A stretch of DNA of 64,000 nucleotides from positions 68,634,887 through 68,698,886 of the forward strand of contig OX235262.1 in NCBI GenBank assembly GCA_944472135.2, in the 5' to 3' direction. Shown piece by piece: positions 23,166 to 34,641 of this stretch. The notes beneath the pieces were generated by a model, which was given only the letters and a program-made list of their open reading frames with translations, was not told where the DNA came from and did not search any database. The position numbers and the translations under genes were made by a program. The stretch comes from Trichobilharzia regenti. Taxonomy: Eukaryota > Platyhelminthes > Trematoda > Strigeidida > Schistosomatidae. Each line of letters begins with the position of its first letter. The stretch's first letter is position 1.

Positions 23166-23582
23166 ACTGTATAAAATCATGTATTCGGTCATTCGTCATT
23201 AGTTACCTGGTTCTTGCAGACTGCCAGTAGTCGCATAACCAACTTGCAATCACATTACAATTTCTATGTTGATTCGATAACCTTAGTCAGCCACACATTC
23301 CCATATATATCCCCCGAGAATATGAGGACAGTATATTGCTATAATTAATTTGATGAGTAATACATCTCATATTCTCATCCTGACGTTATAATCTTGATTG
23401 CATTATTTAATGGGATATCTTTAGGTTGTTCGAAATGTGAACAGAAAATACAAAAAATCTGAACAGAAACAAATAACCAGTGGTGGATAAACTGAAGCAC
23501 TGATTTGTTTCTTCCATAATAACACTGACTATAACATACAAAAAATATAAGACTGATCACGAACAGACTTTATTTAGAAAAT
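23166..23582. other. Non-coding DNA, nothing recognised
   Basis: No open frame or repeat recognised. Confidence 0.4.
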
Positions 23583-23925
23583 CATTGAAAACCAAGGAGA
23601 GTTGGACAGCTGTTTTGTCCTAGTTCATAACTCCACAGCAGTACGCACTCATGACCCCATCAGCGGTGGGAAATAAGACCTACGGGTTACGAAGTGGGCT
23701 TTTTTACCATTTAACCACTGGGATGGAATCCAATAGCCTATCAATTTTGACTTCTGTCAACCATCAGTCAGTGTCATTAATGAGTAATGGTCCTTACAAC
23801 CAACTTGGTGGACCCCACTGGTTATGACTTCCCTACTAGGACTTCAAGCAACTTCATTCTGTCGCCAGTCACTAGTGAGCACTAGACTAATTTTCAGGTG
23901 TTAGTTGGCTGGGATTTGATTGAAG
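23583..23925 (-). mobile_element. Hammerhead SINE (family B), decayed
   Basis: Minus strand: body with GTCGCCAGTCACTAGTG complement near 23870, tRNA-like head remnants near 23680-23720, hammerhead remnant at 23595-23645 (CTAGGACAAAACAGCTGTCC with a damaged CUGAUGA box). Tail sequence (complement of CAAATCCCAGCC) is present at the far, body-proximal end near 23913, as in the 2.2-kb and 11.2-kb copies. Confidence 0.55.
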
Positions 23926-24160
23926 GGAAACCAATGCTCGATAATATTAAAATTAACCAGAAAAGATTGGAAAAATTTCTGATAATCCGAGTGTGAAAAG
24001 AGATGAAACAATCTACCTCTATGATATAATTCACTTTCATTTAACTATTTTTTTTAAAGTGTATACACATTAAGTTGTCTGTGAAGCTGTGCATAACTCT
24101 TTTAATAAAACTTTGACTCCACGTATGCATTACAAAATTTACATTGAAAAAAATGCTTAC

Positions 24161-24326
24161 CTAGTGCATTTGAACAGTCAATATTTACATTACAATCCCT
24201 CTGTAATGGCCCTGTCAATGGAGCAGTCGGAGTGGAAGAGTTATACCAGAGATTACCAGGAGATGTATCAATACCACTGGCTAAATCATGACTGAATCCA
24301 TAATAATTAGCAGCCAATGGATCAAG
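24161..24326 (-). CDS. Candidate internal exon of a host gene
   Basis: Minus strand: acceptor TTTATGTTTAG just above 24326, donor ACTAG then GTAAGC at 24160 and below. The 166-bp block is open and encodes LDPLAANYYGFSHDLASG near its start, then a Ser/Thr/Pro segment (NSSTPTAPLTGPLQRD) and NIDCSNAL. It begins in phase 0 and ends in phase 1, compatible with joining the exon at 9862-10274 but not directly with the phase-1 end of 30090-30348, so at least one further exon would be needed between those two. The composition suggests a disordered regulatory protein; no domain identifies it. Confidence 0.6.
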
Positions 24327-24952
24327 CTAAACATAAAATAAAATAATTTACGGGAATATATATATATATTACAGTGAAATAATATTTCACAAATCTTTAG
24401 AGAAGAAAAAAGTTATTAATAAAAGAAGACATTTATTCAACCTCTTGATAACAAAAACTAAAGTAAAAGTGAAACACACACTATGACTCAACGATTTTTA
24501 AACTCACAAAACTCAAAAGTGTCAACTTTTTGCTTCTTCTAAATAACTAAAAAGAATGTTGTTCTTTACGAAAAGGACTTGAGTTGATACGAAATAGAAA
24601 TACTCGTTATACTGAAATATCGAACATACTACAACCTCACTTTTATAAGCTTTAACTAAAGGTCCAACAAGCATTATACTAGGAAAAGTCCTGAATATTT
24701 GCAAAATATTTTAATTTACGAAAAGCAAGGAAGAAAGACAATTCATATCCAAGGGAAGTGGGGTTAGCAACAACATCAAAATTGGGTCCCTTTTACACTG
24801 AGTGTTTAGTATTACTAATAACATATTTTAAATTGATTTTCTTTTCTTAATTCGAACAATTACTGAATAACATCAAAACAGTAAAGGACAGCTGGAACTT
24901 TTCACAATGAATAACTAATAATCACCTACTTCGATGGAAGATTGGCGTTAAT
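24327..24952. other. Probable intron sequence
   Basis: AT-rich, with a short TA run near 24356-24370. No coding sequence recognised. Confidence 0.45.
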
Positions 24953-24960
24953 AGATAACC

Positions 24961-27376
24961 TGTCTGTCTGTCTGTTTTCGACATAGAACTTTGCACAAAT
25001 GTGCGGAAGTTCAAGTCGCCACATTCCGTGTAGCACGCGAAGCAAGAGAAGAAAGTACAAGAAAAGCATAATAGAAACAGTGAGCAGAGGTGTGAGACAA
25101 AGGAGTAATAAAGAAATACAAAACAGTTTCATTGAAGATCATAAGTCACAGGGAGTGGATGCATCTGCGCCACTGAGAACGATTTTGAGCCATGTCACCA
25201 ATTGTTTCCAACCATAGATTTTTACCGTCCCGAGGACCCCAGCCTGGAAGTCTACACCTTTCTACGTGGCTTAGACCAACTGTTGTGGATTTCATTGACT
25301 GATGCCAAGTTTTTGTTTGACCGCCGCTAGCTTTTTTCCAGCCTGACCCTATATCCGCTAACATAGCTCGTCGAGGGAGGCGATGGCTTGGCATACGTAA
25401 CACATGTCCTAACCATCTCAGTCTTTGTAGCTTCACGACTTCGTCGATTGATTTCCCCTGTTTACCTAGAACTCTACGCCTAACCTCCATGTTGCTCACC
25501 TTATTATGCCACTTTACACGGGAAATAGAACGCAGGCACCTATGATCAAAGACAGCTAGTCTTTTCATGTCTTCCACTCTCAGTGGCCAGGTCTCACAAC
25601 CATAAAGGAGGACGGAGCGGACTGATGAGCAGTACACCCGCCCTTTGGTCGATAGTCGAACATCTCGTCTACGCCAGAGTCGGCGTAAACTAACAAATGC
25701 GAAACGAGCCCCTTGTATTCGTGCTGAGATTTCGTCAGAGATCAACCCGTTGGGGCTGATGGTACTTCCCAAATAAGTGAAGCGGTCAACGTGCTCTACC
25801 ACTTCACTTCCTATTTTTAAACTAGGCGTCGATGTAGTCCAGTCCTGTAACATCATCTTGCATTTGGCGGGAGCGAATCGCATGCCAAACATTCGTAGAT
25901 TGCTGCTCAAGGTGTTTAGAAGACTCTGCATTTCGTCAGCGTCTTCGCCTAGAAGGACTATATCGTCTGCATATTCCAAGTCAACGAGATTATTCCCAGG
26001 TAGCAAGTCAATCCCTGAATCGCTGAAGTCACCTAGGGTTAAGTCCATTAACACATCTATGATGAAGTTGAATAGAAAAGGAGATAATGGGCATCCTTGA
26101 CGGACACCACTGGTCGTCATCAGTTCAGATGACAGCTCGCCGTAAGCCCTCACCTGGCTGTATGAGTACGAGTAGAGTGCCTTAATCAGTGCAATATATT
26201 TTCTTGGAATTCCCTTTACAGCCAAGCATCTCCAGAGAACTTCCCGATCGACAGAGTCGAATGCTGCCTTTAGGTCAAGAAATATAATGACTGTTGGACG
26301 CCGGTAGGAATGCCTATGTTCTAGAATCTGTCGGAGGGTGAAGATATGATCAATACACCCTCTTCCTGGTCTAAAGCCTGCCTGGCTCTCTCGTGTTTGT
26401 GCTTCCCGAGCACCACTCAGTCTACGCATGATTATTGAGCCTAAGACTTTAGATACTATATTAGTCAAGCTAATCCCTCTGTGATTATCACAGGAAGACT
26501 TGTCTCCCTTCTTGTATATGGGGATAATCAGTGACTTACACCAACCCGATGGGACTTCTTCTGATTCCCAGACGCTGCCTAGTACCTCAGTTAATCCGGA
26601 CAGTAAGCTGTCTCCACCGTACTTAAATACCTCTGGAGTCATTCCATCAGGTCCCGCTGCTTTGCCTAGTTTCAGATTGGTGACAGCTTTAGTAACCTCA
26701 GTTAGTGACGGAGGACCTGTGTTTATATCCCATTCAGGGAGGTGTTGGATGCTCGGAAGGTTGAGCGTGGCTGTGGGCAAATTAAACTGCTCCTCATAAT
26801 GCTCTTTCCAACGATCCAGTCGTCTATCCTGGGAGCTAATTATAGTGCCATTTTTTTCCGAGATTGTCTCACTGATGATTTGTCTTCTCCCACCCGTTTC
26901 CCTGATGAGTCCAAAGAGTTGCCTGGTGTTGCCTATCCTCGAAGCTTTCTCCATCTCTTTGGCTTTTGTCGCCCACCACTGTTCACGGTCCTTGCGGAGA
27001 CTTTTCGTAAGTTTCCTCTTGTGCAGCTTTCGCTCCTCATTGAATTCGGAGCTCGCCGGAATAAGTCTTCTAGCATCTATCAGTTCGGATGAGGCGGTGG
27101 AGATCCAGTGGTTTTTACTCACCTTTGGGTTTACCTTATTCACAGCTTTTACAGCTGTATCTATGGCTGCCTGGATATTTTTCCAAGCTTCTTCAGGGTG
27201 AGCACAGCTGTCGAACACAGATATGTGTTTAGCTAGTTCTTCCTCAAATACGGATTTAGTTTCCTGATCGAGCTGGGGACGTGATGGTTTTACCGCCAGC
27301 TGTTTCCTACGTCCGTTCAGTCGTAAGCACACCCGAGCGCGGACCAGTGCATGGTCGGTATCTACGCACGTGTTCC
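24961..27376 (-). mobile_element. RTE-clade LINE, 2.4-kb 5'-truncated copy, 8-bp TSD
   Basis: On the minus strand the element runs from 27376 to 24961 and ends in GAAAACAGACAGACAGACA. AGATAACC at 24953-24960 and 27377-27384 is the target duplication. Only the last piece of the apurinic-type endonuclease is kept; RT and the 3' region are complete. It lies between the candidate host exons at 24.2 and 30.1 kb. The SR2-type RTE elements of Schistosoma are the likely relatives; the precise family is inference. Confidence 0.9.
25146..27376 (-). CDS. RTE reverse transcriptase, open frame lacking most of the endonuclease
   Basis: About 743 codons of element sequence, open to the stop at 25146. The first 20 residues (CVDTDHALVRARVCLRL) carry the closing DH motif of the endonuclease domain; the rest of that domain is missing by 5' truncation. 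Pre-RT region about 30-220. RT domain about 225-500: KLGKAAGPDGMTPE, RGISLTNIVSK, QAGFRPGRGCIDHIF, the first catalytic Asp in IFLDLKAAFDSVDRE, SGVRQGCPLSPFLFN, and the catalytic box LEYADDIVLL. Then the RTE C-terminal domain with FTYLGSTISPNG, SVLLYGCETW and LRWLGHVLRMPSHRLP. No frameshift or stop interrupts the RT, so it is very young. There is no in-element ATG start, and transcription would need a host promoter. Typical full-length RTE proteins are roughly 1000 residues. Confidence 0.9.
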
Positions 27377-27384
27377 AGATAACC

Positions 27385-30089
27385 AATGACTACTGGTTTC
27401 ACAAACTTAGAAAAGTTTAGATTTCCTAACTGACTTATACTGGATACTGAAAACCTGCAGCTATGGACCCTTAGGCAACACCTGAATAACTACCCGTGTA
27501 CCTATAAGATTTGAAAACCCGAAAGCTGAACAGTAACTTTACATCTGGCCAGGCGGTCAGTGCCAATATGATAGGAATTCTAAAACAACACTCAATTTCA
27601 ATTGTTGTAATACTAAATTACAGGTTGATTACTAGTGTCTTACAACACCACTGTAAATTCCTCATATGCATATATATGCACATCTAATGTGTGAAAATGC
27701 AGCTGTCATTAGCATAATCGGTAACAATAACGACACTTAACGAAAAAAACAAGTCCTTACTGGAAGTAAATAAAAATAAAAAGAACACAAGTTGGATAGA
27801 TACGGAACTGCATACATTAGTTCGAGGCTATAGCCAGCTGTATTTTAAAGTTACAGGTTGTAGTGCTGCTTAGCCACTGAAAGTTTGAACAATCGCATCA
27901 CTGAATTGATGCCTACAGCACAAACTGTACTAGACTTATGGACTGAATTATTGTCTTTCTATCAACCAAAAAAATTGGAGGTACACTGGAACAGACAAAA
28001 AGCTGGTAACCCTAGCAACAAACTATGCTGATAATTATTGTGATACTGAGAACTGAACATCTTTCTGTATCAAATAGGCATACTAACATGGAATAGTAAG
28101 ATAATAAGACCCTTAGAATAGAAATAAACATATTCATGTAACTATCTATGTCACTAAAAAACCAAAGAAATATTTATTTATTACGCGTAAAAACAATCAA
28201 ACTCACAGACTGGGTTTCTGAATTCATATCTGAAAAATAAACAAAGAAGCAAAATGTAGTGCCTTTAAAATACAGACAGATTAGCTAAATTAATATTATG
28301 AATATGAACACACAGACACAAGCGCTTTCTCATCATTGCTGTCAACAAAAGCTAAGAAAACTATCCCAATTACTTCAAAAGTGAAGTTCATTTAAACAAG
28401 TACATTTCAGCACCATAAAAATGTAACTCATCACAAATAATCTCGATGAAGAAATCCTTTACTTATAAGGGAAATGCATTTTGTTTGTCTGTCAAAATAT
28501 TACACTACATGCTGGAGTTTAGCGGTTGTATACATGTAAAATTTCAGATCCAACTAAAGCAGCTATACTGAACTGAAATCCATAACAGTTTTAATTTAAA
28601 CCTGAATCACCGTCCCCAATACATTAATCAGTGACTATGAATAGCAAACAATGTGTTTGACAGGTAGTCACTGCAAGCATATGCTAACTGTAGATTGAAT
28701 GCTATATTTTCATTCGTTTACCAAGTCACTCTAGATAGAGCATATATGCTGAGACGAATTCGCCATTTGAATACTGACTGATGATAGATACCTGACTATT
28801 GGATAACGGATATCGAACGTCACTAAACCTACAGAAGTTTGCAAAACCAACCAAAATTACCTTCTGAAACCTAGTGTACAGAGCTACATTTTTAGCTTTC
28901 TCGTACAACTTCGTATACTATGACAGCAATTCTATGGGCTGTCAGTGTCAAGGAAACTTCATCGACCCTGAAATTTACAGTCATCAGCAACCCTGAAAAG
29001 TCAAATAGATATCAAACAACGTTTTTCGGAGAGGAACTTTCGTGCACAAAGTTACAGACATATGCATACACGCCATAAGGTTGAGTAATATCGTTCACTA
29101 TACTACAACAACTTGGCTTTATAGTTTAGCTTGAGAACCTCAGGGAAGTTTCTGAGTTGCACTACTATATATGTCCACAAATGAAAGACTGACTACAGAA
29201 TCTCGATAGGGTCAATTCTCTACGGATGAAAATGTTTTATTTATTTGTAACCATTCACTTGAATATTCCCCCTACAAGTCTGCAAGTGCGATCTGTTCAT
29301 AGGTCAAATCCAATAGTTATTACAACCAAATGAAATCACTTAAATTTAAAAACTACATAGTAGTTTATTATGCAAATCAGCAAACTACTATACGGTTGTA
29401 TACAAGGCCATGAACTGCATACGATGTGTGAGTGTATGATATCCAATTGCTGATGCCGAAGTGGGTCAGGGTTTAATTCCAAGACCTACTGTACCGAATT
29501 TAAGTACTTACGCACATGCGAAACACTGTACACACAAGTTTACTTACTGAATTATGAAGTATAACTGATGTCAGAGTTAAGGACACCAACTTCGAAAGAG
29601 GTTAAGGTTTTTATACCTACTAATCACTAGCTAAGAACCAAACAAATCCACAGGCAGATGTCATCAGTAAAGTGTATACAAACAAACCAAAAAAGTACGG
29701 ATTTTTATTATCCAAGACAAAACTCTTCAACTCAATTCTATATTCAAAAGATACATCAACAAACACTAACGCGATGAAACACCAAAGAATAGTTGACGAA
29801 CTGTCATTTCCCTGAATTTAAATTATACGACAGAACAAAAGGTCACCAGACAATAAGCGTATGCGTATTAGCTCAGAAAAGGAAGTTTAATCTAAGATTG
29901 TGGGTCACAAACAACGAAATCTAATACACAAGAAGTAGTAGTCTAAAACACTTTATAACATTCAGTCTATTTAAACTGGTTTGAAGGGGATGATAATTAA
30001 CCATATAAGAAGCTAAGCAGCACTTAGCTATAGTAAATTTAAATGGACCGAATGATTACGAAGTTTAAGAATTGGGGATAAAAACATAC
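27385..30089. other. Long non-coding stretch, probable intron
   Basis: No coding block or repeat copy recognised. Lies between two candidate exons of the same strand. Confidence 0.45.
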
Positions 30090-30348
30090 CTGATAAAAAT
30101 GTTCCAGGTTGACAGTCAGCATTGAGTGTATTAGACAAAGGGAAGAGTGGTTGAGATGAATTAAGCTGAGAAGTTAGCATAACACTGGAACTAGATTGTA
30201 CAGGCAAAGTCTGATGTAAATGGTTGAAAGGTAATGCAGATGTTGGGAATCTGGTTGTGGAGTTGTGTGATAATGGTTGAAGCCATTGGCTGGAGGTTGA
30301 GTGCATCATACTTGTAAAAGCATCACCGACTTTTTTAAAACTTAAACT
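30090..30348 (-). CDS. Candidate internal exon of a Ser/Leu/Pro-rich host protein
   Basis: Minus strand: acceptor TTCATTTCAG above 30348 and a consensus donor TATCAG then GTATGT at 30089 and below. The 259-bp block is open and encodes KVGDAFTSMMHSTSSQWLQP, then a segment rich in Ser, Pro, Leu and Gln (SALPFNHLHQTLPVQSSSSV, LNSSQPLFPLSNTLNADC) ending QPGTFLS. It ends in phase 1. A second possible acceptor AAAAAG lies 11-12 bases inside. No domain is recognised; the composition resembles a transactivation or linker region. Confidence 0.6.
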
Positions 30349-30558
30349 GAAATGAATAAAGTTCATAAAAAAATTGATTAATAAATTTAAAGGTGAATCA
30401 TGGTTGCCAAGAATTCAAAGTCCACACACCATCTCCTACAGACGAAACAATTCACAAATAATAATGGGAAAGGCATCAATCCTGAAATAATGGCGAAGAA
30501 TTGTAAATCAGGTTGATGCTTTTGATGTTCTTCGAACAATAGAAGCTAGCGACAGCAG

Positions 30559-31485
30559 CATGCGATTCGCTCCCGCCAAATGCAAGATGATGTTACAGGA
30601 CTGGACTACATCGCCACCTAGTTTAAAAATAGGAAGTGAAGTGGTAGAGCACGTTGACCACTTCACTTATTTGGGAAGTACCATCAGCCCCAACGGGTTG
30701 ATCTCTGACGAAATCTCAGCACGAATACAAGGGGCTCGTTTCGCATTTGCCAGTTTACGCCGACTCTGGCGTAGACGAGATGTTCGACTATCGACCAAAG
30801 GGCGGGTGTACTGCTCATCAGTCCGCTCCGTCCTCCTTTATGGCTGTGAGTGAGACCTGGCCACTGAGAGTGGAAGACATGAAAAGCCTGACTAGCTGTC
30901 TTTGATCATAGGTGCCTGCGTTCTATTTCCCGTGTAAAGTGGCATAATAAGGTGAGCAACATGGAGGTTAGGCGTAGAGTTCTAGGTAAACAGGGGAAAT
31001 CAATCGACGAAGTCGTGAAGCTACAAAGACTGAGATGGTTAGGACATGTGTTGCGTATGCCAAGTCATCGCCTCCCTCGACGAGCTATGTTAGCGGATAT
31101 AGGGTCAGGCTGGAAAAAAGCTAGCGGCGGTCAAACAAAAACTTGGCATCAGTCAATGAAATCCACAACAGTTGGTCTAAGCCACGTAGAAAGGTGTAGA
31201 CTTCCAGGCTGGGGTCCTCGGGACGGTAAAAATCTATGGTTGGAAACAATTGGTGACATGGCTCAAAACCGTTCTCAGTGGTGCAGATGCATCCACTCCC
31301 TGTGACTTATGATCTTCAATGAAACTGTTTTGTATTTCTTTAGTACTCCTTTGTCTCACACCTCTGCTCACTGTTTCTATTATGCTTTTCTTGTACTTTC
31401 TTCTCTTGCTTCGCGTGCTACACGGAATGTGGCGACTTGAACTTCCGCACATTTGTGCAAAGTTCTATGTCGAAAACAGACAGAC
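30559..31485 (+). mobile_element. 5'-truncated RTE-clade LINE, 927 bp, 11-bp TSD
   Basis: AGCGACAGCAG flanks it at 30548-30558 and 31486-31496. It starts in the RT palm/thumb (MRFAPAKCKMMLQDWTTS) and ends with the CAGACAG tail. Reading frame is intact to LLYGCE at 30850, broken there by a small insertion, and open again from 30952 to the normal stop at 31303-31305. Very close to the 25-kb copy, in the opposite orientation and 3 kb away. Confidence 0.9.
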
Positions 31486-31496
31486 AGCGACAGCAG

Positions 31497-32699
31497 ACGC
31501 GCGCTAATTTTAAGTATGTTATGTCTGTATTATAAGCTTAACTTATTGAAATCCCAGCTGAAATATGAGTGACAAATGATTGCTTTTCACAGATGTTAAT
31601 CAGTGATTACCTGGATTTTAAAGAAAGGGAAAGAATTCTTTTGAAATGAATCAGTCTGCATAACAAAACATCTGAAATACTAAGGCTCTTAATGATATAA
31701 TGCCTAGCCAGGTTTTAGGACCCACTGACGAATCAATATATTACTTTGGATAGAAGAGTACAAATTCAAGTTATAACAATTCGAAGAATACAAAATAAGA
31801 AAACAAGAACGTTAACGATACTATAAAAGGCAAACATGTGTTGAACAGAATAATCGTTTTTACAAAAACTATAAGATGACTGAGCAAACCAGTCTGGTTT
31901 CAGACTTCGCTAACAGTGCGTCCACAGGATACTCTATCTGATCCTCGAACACACACACACACACACATACAAGCCACAACTCTCGACTCTAGGACAGCTT
32001 TTACAGTCACTAGTTGTTTCGTTAACTGCAGGGATGACCAGCAAGTACATTTCTTTGCTCATGACATTCACTTTAACGAAACAATAATGATTGCGTTAGT
32101 CCATAATAAATCATCCCGTAGTATCTATCAAAAGTATATTTTATCCAAATGTATGATGGATTTCTACCTCACTAAACAAATTCGTATACATGGGTGTCTA
32201 AGATAATGCACAATGAACAGGTAACATTTCTATTGGGTGAGGGAATTGACATATTGCGATATTTTGAACAATTCCAGTGCTTGAAATACATCCAAACCTT
32301 TCAAACGTAAATCTTTGATCCACAGCTAATCAGTATCAATATCTCAACTGACTTTAAAGAGTGAACCAGTCGAGTATATATACCACTTAACCTGTTTCAG
32401 AAGTTTCATCAACCCTGATAACTTGACCGATGAGACATAGACACGGAAACACAAAGCTAGTCAGGTTGTGGACAAAATCGTGCAATATGGTTCAGGCAAG
32501 GTATCTAATTGTTCAATAAAGATAAAATACATTGTACACAGGTAAACTGGATCACTAAAGGTATAAAATTTGAAAAGCTTTAACTTCAGCTAACATCCTA
32601 CTGACACCATTTCCGAGATCAGCTCAAACCACTAAAAGGGCGATGCAGTATTTACGCACAGTCTTTAATAACTAATAAGGTAGTTGAAGAAGCTGCAAA
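31497..32699. other. Non-coding DNA, nothing recognised
   Basis: A CA run lies at 31950-31966. No gene supported. Confidence 0.45.
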
Positions 32700-32880
32700 C
32701 AGCTATCAACAGAAATCGCCAGGACATGGGCTATGCTTAGTTAGTAAGCAATGGGATTCAATTGGCTGGTACTGGGCTACGAGATACGCTTATTGAGTAA
32801 GGGCTTATGGTACTGCCCACGCTAAAGTGGAGCAAGACGTGAACCCGAGAGTGCTTAATTTAATGGGCCACATATCTACT
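32700..32880 (-). repeat. tRNA-derived SINE-like head, weak
   Basis: Minus strand: TATGTGGCCCATTAAATTAA and AAGCACTCTCGGGTTCACG, resembling the head at 15.6 kb (GTGTGGCTCATT, AAGCACTCGG, GGTTCGAG). Downstream similarity is not clear. Confidence 0.35.
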
Positions 32881-33868
32881 CCCACTTTTACTTATATACC
32901 CTGTTAGAGGTAATAGGATTAAAATGGACCAACACATGATAGTGATCTTTCAAGTCACTAACTACTGATAAGAGCTGTGCAACGGAACGCACATCTTTCA
33001 GATGACATCCAAGTGACTGCTGAGACCTATGACTAGAGATACTAAATAATAGAACCCTAACAGACTATACTGACACATTCTTACCTTACCTTCAACTTAG
33101 AAATGTGACTTCTCCTGTTTCATTTTTAGCTGTGTTATGACACATTATGATTTTCGATTGTACCATTTTAATTTACCTACTAGATAATTGGAAAAGATTG
33201 CAACCGGAGACACTAACCAGTAACGTCAATTCCTATACTGGTAATGTTTGACATCTTTAAAAGTAAACATATCCTGACACTTTGTACTAAATCTAACATC
33301 CAAATTATAAATTTGTGAAAGCTAAATACACATGCGACAAACTAGGAATGGAAACCTTCTTTTACTCACATACCTACACATCAACAAAAAAATGCATGTA
33401 TATGAATCAATTTAAGTTATCGTAATTTTAAACAGCATACAGAAGTCAGGACAGAGATACAAAGACACTGCAATAGACATGAGTAATGAAGTAATAATTC
33501 AATAAAGTTTTTCGAATTCTAGTGATGGGTCTGTGTACAGTTTGAGTCATCTTACCAAGCACCTCCACTGATTCGAAGGATTCTAGTCAAGAAAGATGCA
33601 CTATTCTAAGTGATTCAAATATGTAATCCGAGACACCAAGAATTGATATCATGTTTTGCTCTACCTACTCCAAATCTCCACACGATTATTATCTCAGTTT
33701 ATACTGCCAGCCGATAAAATCGGCAGCTCAGCAAGCCTAAAACAAGTCCCAAATATCTCAGTCGGTGAAGGCTCATCAGCCTCGAGTTAGGCTACCTTTA
33801 TTACTAACTACCTTACAGAAGCTGATTTTACTCATTATAATTGGCTAAACAAAAGTATATTGGGGAAA

Positions 33869-33870
<2 letters not shown>
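32881..33870. other. Non-coding DNA, nothing recognised
   Basis: No open frame or repeat recognised. Confidence 0.4.
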
Positions 33871-33924
<54 letters not shown>

Positions 33925-34591
33925 CTAATTATTCAAAACCCCGAGATACTACACATATGATTTTACAAATTACCAAGGCATTACAGGAAAACTCCTCTTA
34001 CACTCAATCCACACTTACACAACATTCGTCACAAACAATCAGCCTGCTTAGTTGTAATTCCTACCTGATCTAATAATTTAAAGTATGGCTACTTATGATT
34101 GATTTAGGGTATGACGGATGGAATCATTGATATGTGACGTTAACACTAATTTTGCGGTTAATCGTGTATAAATACGAAAAATTTGGAATTTTCTGATGAC
34201 AAAGGAATACTGAAAAGTTCGGACAGCCGATAATGTAATACGATCTACATACCTATCGCTGAGTTTATGATTTGTGGATCTACCATTACCGTCTTATGGC
34301 AATTTCAGAGAAAAGCCATCATTGAGACATATATATATATATATATATGTTTTCAAACACACCAGCAAAAGCCGAAATGAAAAGGATTCTCAGAAAGAGA
34401 GCTAGACTTTACTTTGCCTGCAAATGGCTTATCGGTATCCATGGTACATGCAAAAAACCACCTAAAATGTGGATCCACGCACACTACTCTCAGCTGACTT
34501 CGACCCTATATTCGGGTAGTCGGCCAAAGACTAAACTTCAACCAAATTAGTGTCGGCCATTGAAGTGACTCACTGCAATTGACTTCTTATA

Positions 34592-34638
<47 letters not shown>
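33871..34638. repeat. Cluster of three TA microsatellites
   Basis: TA arrays at about 33871-33921, 34329-34349 and 34593-34638. The 243 bp between the last two is open on the plus strand (34347-34550) but has no recognised domain. Confidence 0.8.

Positions 34639-34641
<3 letters not shown>

Noticed and set aside
25777..27201. Plus-strand ORFs of 99-118 codons overlapping the RTE reverse transcriptase
   Set aside because: They are antisense to a clear RT and have no motif of their own.
34347..34550. Basic 67-codon ORF between TA arrays (MKRILRKRARLYFACKWLI)
   Set aside because: Looks protein-like but has no recognisable family and no second copy in the window; kept only as an unassigned segment.
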